NCBI RefSeq assembly: GCF_009908165.1
Contig: NZ_JAAAUC010000004.1
Span: 186,001-250,000 of the forward strand
Length of the DNA: 64,000 nucleotides
Direction of reading: 5' to 3'
Source of the DNA: Frigidibacter albus
Lineage (GTDB): Bacteria > Pseudomonadota > Alphaproteobacteria > Rhodobacterales > Rhodobacteraceae
Of this stretch, positions 18,023-28,522 are shown one piece after another; positions within the stretch are counted from its first letter, which is position 1; each line of letters opens with the position of its first letter. The translations under genes and the position numbers were made by a program. A model generated the notes under the pieces. The model had not been told where the DNA came from. It saw only the letters and a program-made list of their open reading frames with translations, and made no database searches.

Positions 18023-19378
18023 TCAGACCCGCCGCGCACGCCCCGACCAGAAGCGCGCCATCAGCAGCGCCGAGGCGAGCGCAAGGCCCACCACCAGCCC
18101 CAGCCAGACCCCCGCCGGGCCCATCCCCAGCGGGAAGGCCAGCACATAGCTGGCCGGGATGCCGACGACCCAGTAGCTGAACACCGCCAGCGTCATCGGC
18201 ACGCCGGTATCCTGCACCCCGCGCAAGATGCCAAGCGCCATGCATTGCAGCGCGTCGAACAGCTGGAACAGCGCCGCGACCGCCAGCAGCATGGTGCCGA
18301 CCACCACGATCGCGCCCGAGGCCGGGTTCTTCATGTCGAGGAAGGCCGCGATGATCAGCCCCGGCGCCAGCAGGAACAGCGCCACCACGGCAAGGCCGAA
18401 GCCCATCGACATCGCGATCGCGGTCAGCGCCGCATCGCGCATCCCCTGCGCGTCGCGCATCCCGTGCGCCCGGCCGACGCGCACCGTCGCGGCATTCGAC
18501 AGGCCCAGATGCACCATGAAGGCCAGCGCCGCCGCCTCCATGGCGATGCCGTGCGAGGCCAGCTCTATGGTGCCGATCCAGCCCATCATCACCGCGGCGG
18601 CGTTGAAGAGGCTGCCTTCGGCGAGGCTGGTCAGGCCCACTGGCAGCCCGGTGCGGAACACCTGCCGGAACGCCTGCCAGTCGGGGCGCCAGATGCGCTG
18701 GAACAGGTGGAAGCGCCGCAGCGCCGGGTGCCAGGCGGCATAGCCGGCAAGCACCGCCAGCGAAAGCAGTTGCGAGGCAAGGCTGGCGGCGGCGGCGCCT
18801 CGCACGCCCAGTTCCGGCGCGCCCCAGTTGCCGAAGATCAGCGCCCAGTTCATGAAGCCGTTCAGCACCGCGGCGCCAAGCGTGGCCCAAAGGACGACCG
18901 CCGTCCGCTCCAGCGCGGCAAGATAGCTTTTGAGCACCATCACCAGCAGGGCCGGCACCATGCCGAGCCCGGCGATGCGCAGGTAATCCTGTGCCAGCTG
19001 CGCCACCACCGGGTCCTGGCCAAGGCCGCGCAGCAGCGCGCCCGACCACCACATCAGCGGCGCGACGGCGAGGCCGAACAGCAGCGACAGCCAGAGGCCC
19101 ATGCGCACGTCGCGGCGCACCTGTGCCTCGTCGCCGCGGCCAAGCGCGGCGGCGACCATGCCCATGACGGCAATGGCAAAGCCCGAGCCGAGGATGAAGA
19201 CGATGAAGAACAGCGAGGCGCCAAGCACCACCGCTGCCAGCGCCTCGACCCCGTACCAGCCCAGCATCACCGTATCGGTGACATGCAGCGCCATCTGCGC
19301 CAGATGGCTGCCGATCAGCGGCAGGCCGAGGACAAGGAGGGCCTTGGCGTGGGCGGGATATGTCAGGCGCGCGGTCAT
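18023..19378 (-). CDS. MATE-family multidrug/Na+ antiporter
   Basis: A 451-aa inner-membrane efflux protein with about twelve hydrophobic helices in two halves. Typical pieces are LVLGLPLIGSHLAQMALHVTD, then TVMLGWYGVEALAAVVLGAS near the N-terminus, and GLSNAATVRVGRAHG in the second half. ATG 19378 starts MTARLTYPAHAKALL; the frame stays open upstream into the repeat at 19481-19558, but that part is not protein-like. NorM is the closest named relative; substrates cannot be read from sequence. Confidence 0.88.
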   Translation of the reverse strand: MTARLTYPAHAKALLVLGLPLIGSHLAQMALHVTDTVMLGWYGVEALAAVVLGASLFFIVFILGSGFAIAVMGMVAAALGRGDEAQVRRDVRMGLWLSLLFGLAVAPLMWWSGALLRGLGQDPVVAQLAQDYLRIAGLGMVPALLVMVLKSYLAALERTAVVLWATLGAAVLNGFMNWALIFGNWGAPELGVRGAAAASLASQLLSLAVLAGYAAWHPALRRFHLFQRIWRPDWQAFRQVFRTGLPVGLTSLAEGSLFNAAAVMMGWIGTIELASHGIAMEAAALAFMVHLGLSNAATVRVGRAHGMRDAQGMRDAALTAIAMSMGFGLAVVALFLLAPGLIIAAFLDMKNPASGAIVVVGTMLLAVAALFQLFDALQCMALGILRGVQDTGVPMTLAVFSYWVVGIPASYVLAFPLGMGPAGVWLGLVVGLALASALLMARFWSGRARRV

Positions 19379-19480
19379 GGCCGGTGGCTTACCGTGGAAG
19401 CCGAGGGAAGGTCCAGATGCGATCAGTCGGCGTATTGGCCTGGGCTGCCAGCTTGGGCACCCGGATCGGCCACGCGAGGC

Positions 19481-19558
19481 TTCCTCCTCCCTTGCCCGGA
19501 ACAAGGCGCCTTGGCGCCGCCGGGCAGCGCCCACCCGGCGGACGGGCCCTGCCCTCTG
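19481..19558 (-). repeat. Family-1 palindromic repeat, copy A (core deleted)
   Basis: A short form of the element seen at 36512-36676. It keeps the outer hairpin (TTGCCCGG...GCCGGGCA) and both arms, but the ~90-bp core is missing, so GGGCAGCGCCC runs straight into ACCCGGCGGACGGGCCC. It sits between the MATE start and the NicO 3' end. Confidence 0.7.
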
Positions 19559-19621
19559 ATGGTGCGAAACGGCTGCGGTCTACATCGTCGCGCGGGCGGT
19601 CAATCCCCTCGTTGCCCCCCC

Positions 19622-20692
19622 CTACAGCGCCGCCAGCGCCAGCCCTCCGGCGATCAGCGCCACCGCGAGCCCCGCCCCCAGCTCCAGCGCCGGGACGGCC
19701 AGCGCAAAGCCTCGGGTGCCGGCGAGCGAGGCCAGCGTGCCGGCACGCATCCCGCCCGCCAGCAGCGCCACCCCCACCGTCACCAGCGCGGTGCCAAGGC
19801 CCATGACATAGGTACCGACGATCCCGGCCCCGGCGACCCCCATCTGCCAGGTCAGGATCAGCAGGAACAGCGCCCCCGAACAGGGCCGCACCGCGATGCC
19901 GGCGATCAGCACGAGGGCGTCGCGCAGCGAGCGGACCTCGGCCACCTGCTCGAGGCTGGGGCCATGGGCGTGGCCGCAGGTCTCGCAGACGGGGGCGTGG
20001 GGGTGGAGGGGACCGTGCCCCGAATGCGCAGGGGCGGCGGCGGCCGGAGCGCCGTGGTGCGGGTGATCGTGGTGGGCGTGTTCGTGGTGGCCATGCCCGT
20101 GGTGAGCCTGGTCATGGGCAGCGTGCTCATGCCCTGCATGGTCCCGCGCTCCCCACCCCGCCCGTCCCCACCGCCTCAGCCCGCGCGCGCCGCGCAGCAC
20201 CAGCCAGATCCCCACCGCGGCCACCGCCAGATGCCCCAGCGGCGCCAGCGTGTCATCGGTCAGCCCCACCACCTGCTGGCGGGTCCAGCCGAGCGCCAGC
20301 ACCCCGGCATAGACCAGCGCCACCGCCGTCGTCGCCTGCGCGAGGCTGGAGGCAAGCGCGATCACCACCAGGCGCCGCACCGGCACCGCGGCCGCGAGGC
20401 CATAGCCTCCGATCAGCATCTTGCCATGCCCAGGCCCCGCGGCGTGGAACACCCCGTAGCCAAAGGCCACGCCCATCAGCGCCCAGAACGCCCCCGCCTC
20501 GCCGCCCTTCAGCGCGCGCAGGCCCCCCGCCATCTCGTTCTGCGCCCAACGCTGGCCGGCGGTGGCCGCCCGCGCCATGGCGTCGAAGCCGTCCAAGGCC
20601 CAAAGCGCCGCCAGCGCCAGCACGACCGCCAGCACCACGGCGGCCAAAGCCAGCCTCGTGCTCAGTCCCCGCCCCGTCGTCACTTCATGCAT
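19622..20692 (-). CDS. Nickel/cobalt transporter of the NicO (RcnA-like) family
   Basis: A 356-aa membrane protein with about six hydrophobic helices. GYGVFHAAGPGHGKMLIGGY contains the HAxGPGHGK metal motif of NicO proteins. The second motif, GIAVRPCSGALFLLILTWQ, is also present. A cytoplasmic His-rich loop of about 60 residues (HEHAAHDQAHHGHGHHEHAH...) probably binds Ni or Co. It overlaps the end of the DUF1007 gene by 13 bp, a common pairing for metal uptake. Import versus export is unresolved: RcnA exports, while DUF1007 partners are usually taken to favour import. Confidence 0.85.
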   Translation of the reverse strand: MHEVTTGRGLSTRLALAAVVLAVVLALAALWALDGFDAMARAATAGQRWAQNEMAGGLRALKGGEAGAFWALMGVAFGYGVFHAAGPGHGKMLIGGYGLAAAVPVRRLVVIALASSLAQATTAVALVYAGVLALGWTRQQVVGLTDDTLAPLGHLAVAAVGIWLVLRGARGLRRWGRAGWGARDHAGHEHAAHDQAHHGHGHHEHAHHDHPHHGAPAAAAPAHSGHGPLHPHAPVCETCGHAHGPSLEQVAEVRSLRDALVLIAGIAVRPCSGALFLLILTWQMGVAGAGIVGTYVMGLGTALVTVGVALLAGGMRAGTLASLAGTRGFALAVPALELGAGLAVALIAGGLALAAL

Positions 20693-21342
20693 GTCAGGCG
20701 CACTTCCTCGGCGTAGCTTTCGCCGATCATCAGATAGCCCATCTCCTCCAGCGACTGGTCGGGGGTGTATTCGTCCAGCGCCGCCGCCAGCGCCTTCTGC
20801 GCCGCCGACAGGTCCGGTTCGAACACCTGCGCGGTGCAGTCGCTGCGGCCGGTGATGACCGGCGTGCCGATGATAGCATAGGCGGTGTAATAGCCCGGGT
20901 CATAGGGTTTGAGCACCAGCGGCCCCGTTGCCGGGTCCACCGGCACCGCCAGCCGCCGGACATGGGTGGAGATCAGGTGGCCGTCCTTCCAGTCCGAGGT
21001 CCAGTCCTGCGGGCCGGGCACCAGCGCCAGCCGCTCCTCGCCGCGGTTGACCTGGAAATCGCCGAGGAAATCCGCGCCCCATTCCATGTCGAACCCCTGC
21101 AGCGGCTGCATTTCGGCCTCTGACAGCGTACCATCGCCGTCCTTGTCATAGCCGCCATCGGTGACACTCAGCAATGTGGTCAGCTCGTCATAGATCCAGG
21201 TGATCCGCACCGCGGCCAGACGGCCGCCGCCATCGAAGATCGCCTCCAGCTCGGTATCGACGAACATGTGAGGATGGGCGGAGGCTGGAGCCGCCAGAGC
21301 CAGCAGCGCCGTTGCCGCGAGTGTTGCCCGAGCGATTGTCAT
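20680..21342 (-). CDS. DUF1007 family periplasmic protein, partner of NicO transporter
   Basis: A 220-aa secreted protein. The signal peptide (MTIARATLAATALLALAAPA) is cleaved near ASAHPHMFVD, which would leave a His-rich mature end (HPH) suited to binding a metal. DKDGDGTLSEAEM is an EF-hand-like loop. The C-terminus has paired cysteines (DCTAQVF... TCMK). ATG 21342 follows AGGGA. It is the first gene of the DUF1007-NicO pair and probably delivers nickel or cobalt. Confidence 0.82.
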   Translation of the reverse strand: MTIARATLAATALLALAAPASAHPHMFVDTELEAIFDGGGRLAAVRITWIYDELTTLLSVTDGGYDKDGDGTLSEAEMQPLQGFDMEWGADFLGDFQVNRGEERLALVPGPQDWTSDWKDGHLISTHVRRLAVPVDPATGPLVLKPYDPGYYTAYAIIGTPVITGRSDCTAQVFEPDLSAAQKALAAALDEYTPDQSLEEMGYLMIGESYAEEVRLTCMK

Positions 21343-21468
21343 CTGAAGCGTCCCTGTCCTGCGCTGCGCCGGGCATAGCAAATCCTGCGGCGGGGTTCCA
21401 ATCACGGATACAGAAGGGGCGAGCGGCGGAGGCAAGAGATTGGGTTCTCCGGCAATCATCTGCGCCTT

Positions 21469-21706
21469 CAGAGGGCAGCGCCCGTCCGCCGGGTGGGCGA
21501 GCAACGACGATTCTAGGCGCTTTATGGTTCAACATCTCCCACCGAATTTCCAGGCGCAAGCGTTGCAAAGCGTCCGCCCGGGGGGGGTGATGAGCGACAA
21601 GAGAAATCCTCCAGTGGAGGATTTCCGCGAAGAACGCCCGGCCCGTGGCCGGGCCGGGAGGCGGGCGCTGCCCGGCGGCGCTAAAGCGCCTTGATTCCGG
21701 GCAAAG
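21469..21706 (+). repeat. Family-1 palindromic repeat, copy B (with ~70-bp insertion)
   Basis: It begins CAGAGGGCAGCGCCCGTCC and ends GCGCCTTGATTCCGGGCAAA like the other copies. The right arm is interrupted by about 70 bp containing two hairpins, GAAATCCTCC/GGAGGATTTC at 21603-21625 and CCCGGCC/GGCCGGG. It fills the gap between the DUF1007 start and the methyltransferase 3' end. Confidence 0.75.
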
Positions 21707-21733
21707 GAAGTGAGCGGGTTGAGAGCCGCAGGA

Positions 21734-22339
21734 TCAAACCCCCGCCTTCCGCGCCACGAAGTCGATCAGGCCCGAGCGCCCACGATGGCCCGCGCCCTCG
21801 GCAAGATCGGCGTCATAATCCGCCGCGTGCAGGATCTCGAACCCCGCAAAGGCCTCGCGCAGCAGGTCCAGCGTCCAGAGGTTCGCCTGCTGCGGCGGCC
21901 CGCCGGTGCCGTAGCCCACCTGCCGCGGCGCGTAGCCGTGAAGCAGCAGCAACCCGCCCGGCTTCAGCGCCCGGGCCATGCCCGCAAAGACCTGTGCGCG
22001 CAGGGGCGGCGGCGCGAACTGGAAGAACACCCCTAGCACCGCATCGAAGGGCGCCGCGTCCCAGTCCCAGTCGGCAATGTCGGCATGGTGCAGATCGAGG
22101 CTGACCCCCCGCTCTGCCGCCAGCCGCCGGGCCTTGGCAAGCCCGGTGCCCGATCCGTCAAAGGCCGTGACCCGGGCGCCCTGCTCGGCCAGGAACACCG
22201 CGTTGCGCCCCTCGCCTTCCGCCGCCGACAGCACCCGCTTGCCCGGCGCGATCCGCCAGGCCTGCCGCGCGACGAAGCCCGCGGGGGCGCTGCCGAAGAC
22301 ATATCCGTCCTGCGCGAAACGCGCGTCCCAATCCGCCAT
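21734..22339 (-). CDS. SAM-dependent methyltransferase, class I
   Basis: A 201-aa protein with a Rossmann-type SAM domain: motif I VLSAAEGEGRNAVFLAEQG, motif II VTAFDGSG, then DIADWDWDAAPFDAVLGVFF and LKPGGLLLLHGY. MADWDARFAQDGYVFG at the start is typical of TehB-like/thiopurine methyltransferase-like proteins. The substrate is unknown. It lies 74 bp beyond the 3' end of ppk2's neighbour region and runs the same way. Confidence 0.8.
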   Translation of the reverse strand: MADWDARFAQDGYVFGSAPAGFVARQAWRIAPGKRVLSAAEGEGRNAVFLAEQGARVTAFDGSGTGLAKARRLAAERGVSLDLHHADIADWDWDAAPFDAVLGVFFQFAPPPLRAQVFAGMARALKPGGLLLLHGYAPRQVGYGTGGPPQQANLWTLDLLREAFAGFEILHAADYDADLAEGAGHRGRSGLIDFVARKAGV

Positions 22340-22413
22340 GCCCGGCCTCCCCTGCTTCAGGGCAACAGGTGGCGCGCGGGGCGGCCAAGGTCAAGCGCCC
22401 ACGCGCCAGACCT

Positions 22414-23502
22414 TCAGCGCGCCGGGGTTGCCGCCCGCGCCCGCTGCTGACTGGGGTGCAGCGCGGCGCCGAGGATATGTTCCGAGGCGTGAATCACGTG
22501 GCTGGCACGCCCCACGATCAGCGGATCGGGCGGCGTGGCCACCGAAGGGTCCTTGTCGGGATAGTCGATCGAGGACAGGAAATGCCGCATGCAGTTCACC
22601 CGTGCGCGCTTCTTGTCATTCGACTTGACGATCACCCAGGGGCTGTCGGCGGTATCGGTGTAGAAGAACATCGCCTCCTTCGCCTCGGTGTAATCGGCCC
22701 ACTTATCAAGGCTGGCAAGGTCGATGGGGGAAAGCTTCCAGCGTTTCAGCGGGTCGGTATGGCGCGCGGCAAAGCGCTTGCGCTGTTCCTCGCGCGTGAC
22801 CGAGAACCAGTATTTGTACAGCTGCACGCCCGAGCGGACCAGCATCCGCTCCAGGTCCGGGGTCTGGCGCATGAATTCGAGATAGTCGGAGGGCGAGCAG
22901 AAGCCCATCACCCGCTCCACCCCGGCGCGGTTGTACCAGCTGCGGTCATAGAACACCATTTCGCCGGCGGTCGGCAGCTGCTGGATGTAGCGCTGGAAGA
23001 ACCATTGGCCCCGCTCCACCTCCGAGGGTTTGTTCAGCGCGACGATGCGTGCGAACCGCGGGTTCAGGTGTTCCATGAACCGCTTGATGGTGCCGCCCTT
23101 GCCTGCCGCGTCGCGCCCCTCGAACAGGATCACGAATTTCTGCCCGGTCTCTTGCGCCCAGATCTGGGCCTTGAGCAGTTCGGCCTGCAGCTTCAGCTTT
23201 TCCCGCTCATAGGCAGGGGTGGGCATCGGGCGCGGATAGGGGTAGCGGCCGGATTCGAACGCCTCGCGGATGGTGTTGGCATCGACCGTCGGAAACCGGC
23301 GCGGCCCCTCGGCCAGGCCCTTGCCGCCTTCGGTGACGACAATGCCGGGCGGGGCCGGATCGGCTGCAGCATCGGTGGCGGGCTGCAAGGCCGCGTCCGG
23401 CGGCGCGGCGCTATGGGGCGCGGGCGGGCTTGCCGGGGCGGTGGTGGCGGGATCGGTGGCAGGCGTGGTTGCGGTGGCCGCGGGGGTACGGGGTGCTGTC
23501 AT
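22414..23502 (-). CDS. ppk2: Polyphosphate kinase 2 (PPK2)
   Basis: Transfers phosphate between polyphosphate and nucleoside di- or triphosphates. The 362-aa product has Walker A FEGRDAAGKGGTIKR at about residues 128-142, Walker B FYDRSWYNRAGVERVMGF, and the lid region RKRFAARHTDPLKRWKLS. It starts with ~50 residues rich in Ala, Pro and Thr, unusual for PPK2. ATG 23502 follows GGGAGA at good spacing. It is divergent from a GST gene with 153 bp between. GDP or ADP preference cannot be read. Confidence 0.93.
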   Translation of the reverse strand: MTAPRTPAATATTPATDPATTAPASPPAPHSAAPPDAALQPATDAAADPAPPGIVVTEGGKGLAEGPRRFPTVDANTIREAFESGRYPYPRPMPTPAYEREKLKLQAELLKAQIWAQETGQKFVILFEGRDAAGKGGTIKRFMEHLNPRFARIVALNKPSEVERGQWFFQRYIQQLPTAGEMVFYDRSWYNRAGVERVMGFCSPSDYLEFMRQTPDLERMLVRSGVQLYKYWFSVTREEQRKRFAARHTDPLKRWKLSPIDLASLDKWADYTEAKEAMFFYTDTADSPWVIVKSNDKKRARVNCMRHFLSSIDYPDKDPSVATPPDPLIVGRASHVIHASEHILGAALHPSQQRARAATPAR

Positions 23503-23655
23503 CTGGTCGTCTCCCTTCTTGAACTGGCCGATGATGGGCGCCTGTGCAGAGTTTGCCTTGATACGGGTCAAGAAACCGTCACAGTCCGCGCAAGAAGCGC
23601 TCCTGGCCTCGGGCCGGCACAGAGGCTTCGCATTGGCAACCGAATGGAGCGACAC

Positions 23656-24321
23656 ATGCTCACGATCTATGGCATCTACAAATCGCGCGCGACGCGCAGC
23701 TTCTGGCTGATGAACGAGCTGGGGATCGAATTGGGAACCGGGGCGCGGCATGTGCCGGTGGTCCAGAAATACAAGCTCGCCGATCCGCTGGCGGCGGATG
23801 CGCCGCTGAATACCGGCTCGCCCGAATTCCTGAAGCTGAACCCCGCCGGCACCATCCCCTGCATGGAGGATGACGGGCTGGTGCTGCACGAATCGCTGGC
23901 GATCAACCTCTATCTGGCGCGGAAGGCTGGCGGCCCGCTGGCCCCGTTGGGTCTGGCCGAAGAGGCGCAGATGATGAACTGGGCGCTTTATGCCGCGACC
24001 GGGATCGAGGCGGCGGCGCTGGATATCAGCTTCACCTATGCCGAGGGCAAGGAGGGTGATCCGGTGGGCCATGCGGTGGTTGCGGCGGCGGCGGGCAAGC
24101 TGCGCCGCCCGTTTGCGGTGCTCGAGGCGCATCTGGCTGCGGAGGGTTTCATGGTCGGGGGCCGCTTCACCGTGGCCGACATCAACACCGCCGAATGCGT
24201 GCGCTACGCGCAGGCCCATGCCCCGCTGCTGGCGGAGTTCCCGGCGCTGAAAGGCTGGCTGGAGGCCTGCCAGGCGCGGCCGGCGTTCAAGGCGATGTGG
24301 GCGGCGCGCGCGGCGGAGTAG
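23656..24321 (+). CDS. Glutathione S-transferase family protein
   Basis: A 221-aa cytosolic protein. The thioredoxin-like N-terminal domain has the start MLTIYGIYKSRATRSFWLM, the cis-Pro region NPAGTIPCMEDDGLVLHES (glutathione-binding Glu-Ser at its end), and LAINLYLARKAG. The helical C-terminal domain has FMVGGRFTVADINTAECV, the usual N-cap motif. ATG 23656 is 8 bp after GGAG. Similar proteins act in detoxification of electrophiles; substrate unknown. Confidence 0.88.
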   Translation: MLTIYGIYKSRATRSFWLMNELGIELGTGARHVPVVQKYKLADPLAADAPLNTGSPEFLKLNPAGTIPCMEDDGLVLHESLAINLYLARKAGGPLAPLGLAEEAQMMNWALYAATGIEAAALDISFTYAEGKEGDPVGHAVVAAAAGKLRRPFAVLEAHLAAEGFMVGGRFTVADINTAECVRYAQAHAPLLAEFPALKGWLEACQARPAFKAMWAARAAE

Positions 24322-24784
24322 GCTGGAGCAGAGGGCGTTTTCGGATAGACCGCGCCGCTGCTTCGTCCTCTCTGGCGAAGGCCATCGCCTTCGCCACGCG
24401 CTGACAGTTCATCTTGCCCCGGACGCGCCCCCAAAGGGCCCGGCCAGCGCCCGCCCCGCCCTTGGCGGGCGCTTCTCGCCCGCCAGGTCGGGCGCTGGCC
24501 TCATCCGGTCTCGTGTTGCCATCGGCACCGGGGGAAATGTCCCGCACGGGCGGGGTCGAGGCAGTGCCTCGCCTTTTCCCGCCCGACCCGACCGTTTGAA
24601 GCTTCGGCAGAGATTGGCGCCGCCATGGGATCGGCGAGAGCAGATCCACGCGTCCCCTCCCCCGCCATGGAGCCCCCCCATCCCCCCACCCTCCCTTGCC
24701 CCGCCCGGGGCCGCATGGTCTAATCGCCGGCAACCAAAACACCCGAGCAGCCCCAAAACCCCGCTTAACCGCAGACGAGGCCCC
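24322..24784. repeat. Gene-free region with nested palindromes upstream of parE
   Basis: 463 bp without a convincing gene. It contains a 9-bp-stem hairpin GGCGAAGGC/GCCTTCGCC (24374-24395), a long palindrome with 12-bp arms GGCCAGCGCCCG/CGGGCGCTGGCC (24442-24500), and a nested pair CGGGCGGG/CCCGCCCG around CGAGGCA/TGCCTCG (24547-24585). The sequence differs from the two repeat families elsewhere. The parE promoter should lie in the last ~200 bp. Confidence 0.6.
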
Positions 24785-26737
<1,953 letters not shown>

Positions 26738-26772
26738 AATGCTGCAGACGCGAATTGCACAAAGGGATTCTC

Positions 26773-27672
26773 ATGCGCGTTGTCAAAATACTGGCATTTG
26801 GAGCAGTCGGGGCCATAGCCATCGCAGAGGTGGCATTGCGTATGGCAGGCTTCATCGATTTCCCGCTCTATGACGCGGACAACCGGACGGGTTATATCCC
26901 CGCGGCGAACCAGTCCGGCTCGTTCCTGAACTCCCGCGACTACGCCGTCAATGCCGAGCATATGGGCACGGCTGACCCGTTCATTCCGGGCCCCGGACTG
27001 GACATCCTGCTGGTCGGCGACAGTATCGTCTGGGGTGGCAACCCCTACCGGGAGCCAGAGCGGCTTGCCCCGCAACTTCGGGCAGCGACCGGCGCGCAGG
27101 TCTGGCCGATCAGCGCCGGAAGCTGGAGCCTTGTGAACGAGCTGAACTATCTCGAGGATCATCCGGAAGTCGTGGCGGGAAGCGACCGAATCGTTTTTGT
27201 CCTGAACAGCGGCGATTTCAGTTCGCCTTCCTCATGGCGTGACGAATTGTACCATCCCAGAGGACGGCCGGTCTCGGCTCTTTATTATTATGCCCAGAAG
27301 TACTTGTTGAAACCCCAGGCGCCGCCCACACCAGCGGAGCTTGTGGTGCCCGCAGAGGACCCGTTTGCCAAGCTGGCGACCTTTCTGGCGACGTGCTCGT
27401 GCGAAGCCGATTTCTGGCTGTATCCGACAAAGGCCGAACTGGAGGACTCCACAGGTGCCCCGGCAGTGGTGGACATGGGCGTGGATCTGACCACAAGGGC
27501 CGGCGCCGCGCCCGAGCGGGTTCACCTTGTTCAGGACATCTCCGGCTGGGACCCCGATCTCTACAAGGACACCATCCACCCCACACCGGCAGGCTTTGGC
27601 GTGCTGGCGCAGGGGATTGCCGCGACGCTGCCGGCAGAAGAGCGTGCGGCCGCCCTGCCCGCCGGCGAATAG
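26773..27672 (+). CDS. SGNH/GDSL-type hydrolase-like protein with N-terminal membrane segment
   Basis: A 299-aa protein. Residues 1-27 (MRVVKILAFGAVGAIAIAEV...) form a signal peptide or anchor. LLVGDSIVWGG is the GDS block with the putative nucleophile serine, and DTIHPTPAGFGVLAQ is the C-terminal DxxHP block, so the catalytic triad ends are present. The middle is not recognised. It starts 35 bp after parE behind AAAGGGA. Its base composition is somewhat less GC-rich than parE, a hint of transfer. It may be a periplasmic esterase or acyl-transfer partner. Confidence 0.68.
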   Translation: MRVVKILAFGAVGAIAIAEVALRMAGFIDFPLYDADNRTGYIPAANQSGSFLNSRDYAVNAEHMGTADPFIPGPGLDILLVGDSIVWGGNPYREPERLAPQLRAATGAQVWPISAGSWSLVNELNYLEDHPEVVAGSDRIVFVLNSGDFSSPSSWRDELYHPRGRPVSALYYYAQKYLLKPQAPPTPAELVVPAEDPFAKLATFLATCSCEADFWLYPTKAELEDSTGAPAVVDMGVDLTTRAGAAPERVHLVQDISGWDPDLYKDTIHPTPAGFGVLAQGIAATLPAEERAAALPAGE

Positions 27673-27777
27673 CCGCGCCGTCTGAGGGGCAGGTGCGGCG
27701 CAGCGGATGGGGCGCGACCGGCCATCACAGAGGCCGCCCCTTGCCCCCGGGGCGGCACATCCTACATTGCGCAGGCC

Positions 27778-28518
27778 ATGCCCGACTCCTCCCTCCCCTC
27801 CCTCAGCCCCGCGCGGCGCGTGTTCCACCGGGTCACGCGCCCGATGACGCTCACCCCCGAACAGGTGCAGCGCACCCGGCGCGAGGTGCCCGATCCGGGG
27901 CCGGACCCCAGCTTCACCCCGCTGACCGATGAGGACTATGCCGGGCTGTCACAGCAGCTCCTGCACGGCCACAAGGGCCCGCTCTGGATCTTCGCCTATG
28001 GCTCGCTGATCTGGAACCCCGGCTTTGCCGTGGGCCGCATCCGCCCCGCCGTGGCGCATGGCTGGCATCGCAGCTTCTGCCTCGAACTGACCAGCTGGCG
28101 CGGCTCGCCCGAGATCCCGGGGCTGATGATGGCGCTGGAGCGGGGCGGCTCGACCACCGGCCTGCTGATGGAGATCGCGCCGGGGCACGAGGCCGAGGGG
28201 CTGGACGCGCTGCTGCGCCGCGAGATGCCGGGGCGCGAACATGCCGGCATGGCGCGCTGGATCAAGACCCGCGCCGAGGGGGAGGATATCCGGGCACTGA
28301 CCTTCTGGGCCGGGCCGACGGGGCCGATCGTGGTCTCGGGCCTTGCGCCCGAGACCGTGGCCTGGCGGCTGGCCCATGCCTGCGGCCATGCCGGATCGGG
28401 GGCGGAGTACCTCTACAGCACCGTCGCCAAGATGGATGAATACGGGCTGCGCGACCGCAACCTGTGGCACCTGCAGCATCTTGTGGCGGAGGAGGTGGCA
28501 CGGTGGGATCAGACCTGA
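27778..28518 (+). CDS. ChaC-like gamma-glutamylcyclotransferase
   Basis: A 246-aa protein related to ChaC, which cleaves glutathione to 5-oxoproline and Cys-Gly. The substrate-binding motif FAYGSLIWNPGF lies near residue 70, followed by GWHRSFCLELTSWRGSPEIP. LYSTVAKMDEYGLRDRNLWH is the usual C-terminal stretch. The start at 27778 is the longest ATG; ATG 27844 (MTLTPEQVQRTRREVP) is a good alternative, and neither has a clear ribosome-binding site. Confidence 0.85.
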   Translation: MPDSSLPSLSPARRVFHRVTRPMTLTPEQVQRTRREVPDPGPDPSFTPLTDEDYAGLSQQLLHGHKGPLWIFAYGSLIWNPGFAVGRIRPAVAHGWHRSFCLELTSWRGSPEIPGLMMALERGGSTTGLLMEIAPGHEAEGLDALLRREMPGREHAGMARWIKTRAEGEDIRALTFWAGPTGPIVVSGLAPETVAWRLAHACGHAGSGAEYLYSTVAKMDEYGLRDRNLWHLQHLVAEEVARWDQT

Positions 28519-28522
28519 GCCA

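Noticed and set aside
18245-20716. 823-codon plus-strand reading frame
   Set aside because: Runs antisense across the MATE and NicO genes and the repeat; His/Gln/Arg-rich shadow.
21343-21468. Possible cobalamin or nickel riboswitch before DUF1007-NicO
   Set aside because: No B12-box-like sequence or conserved riboswitch helices could be seen.
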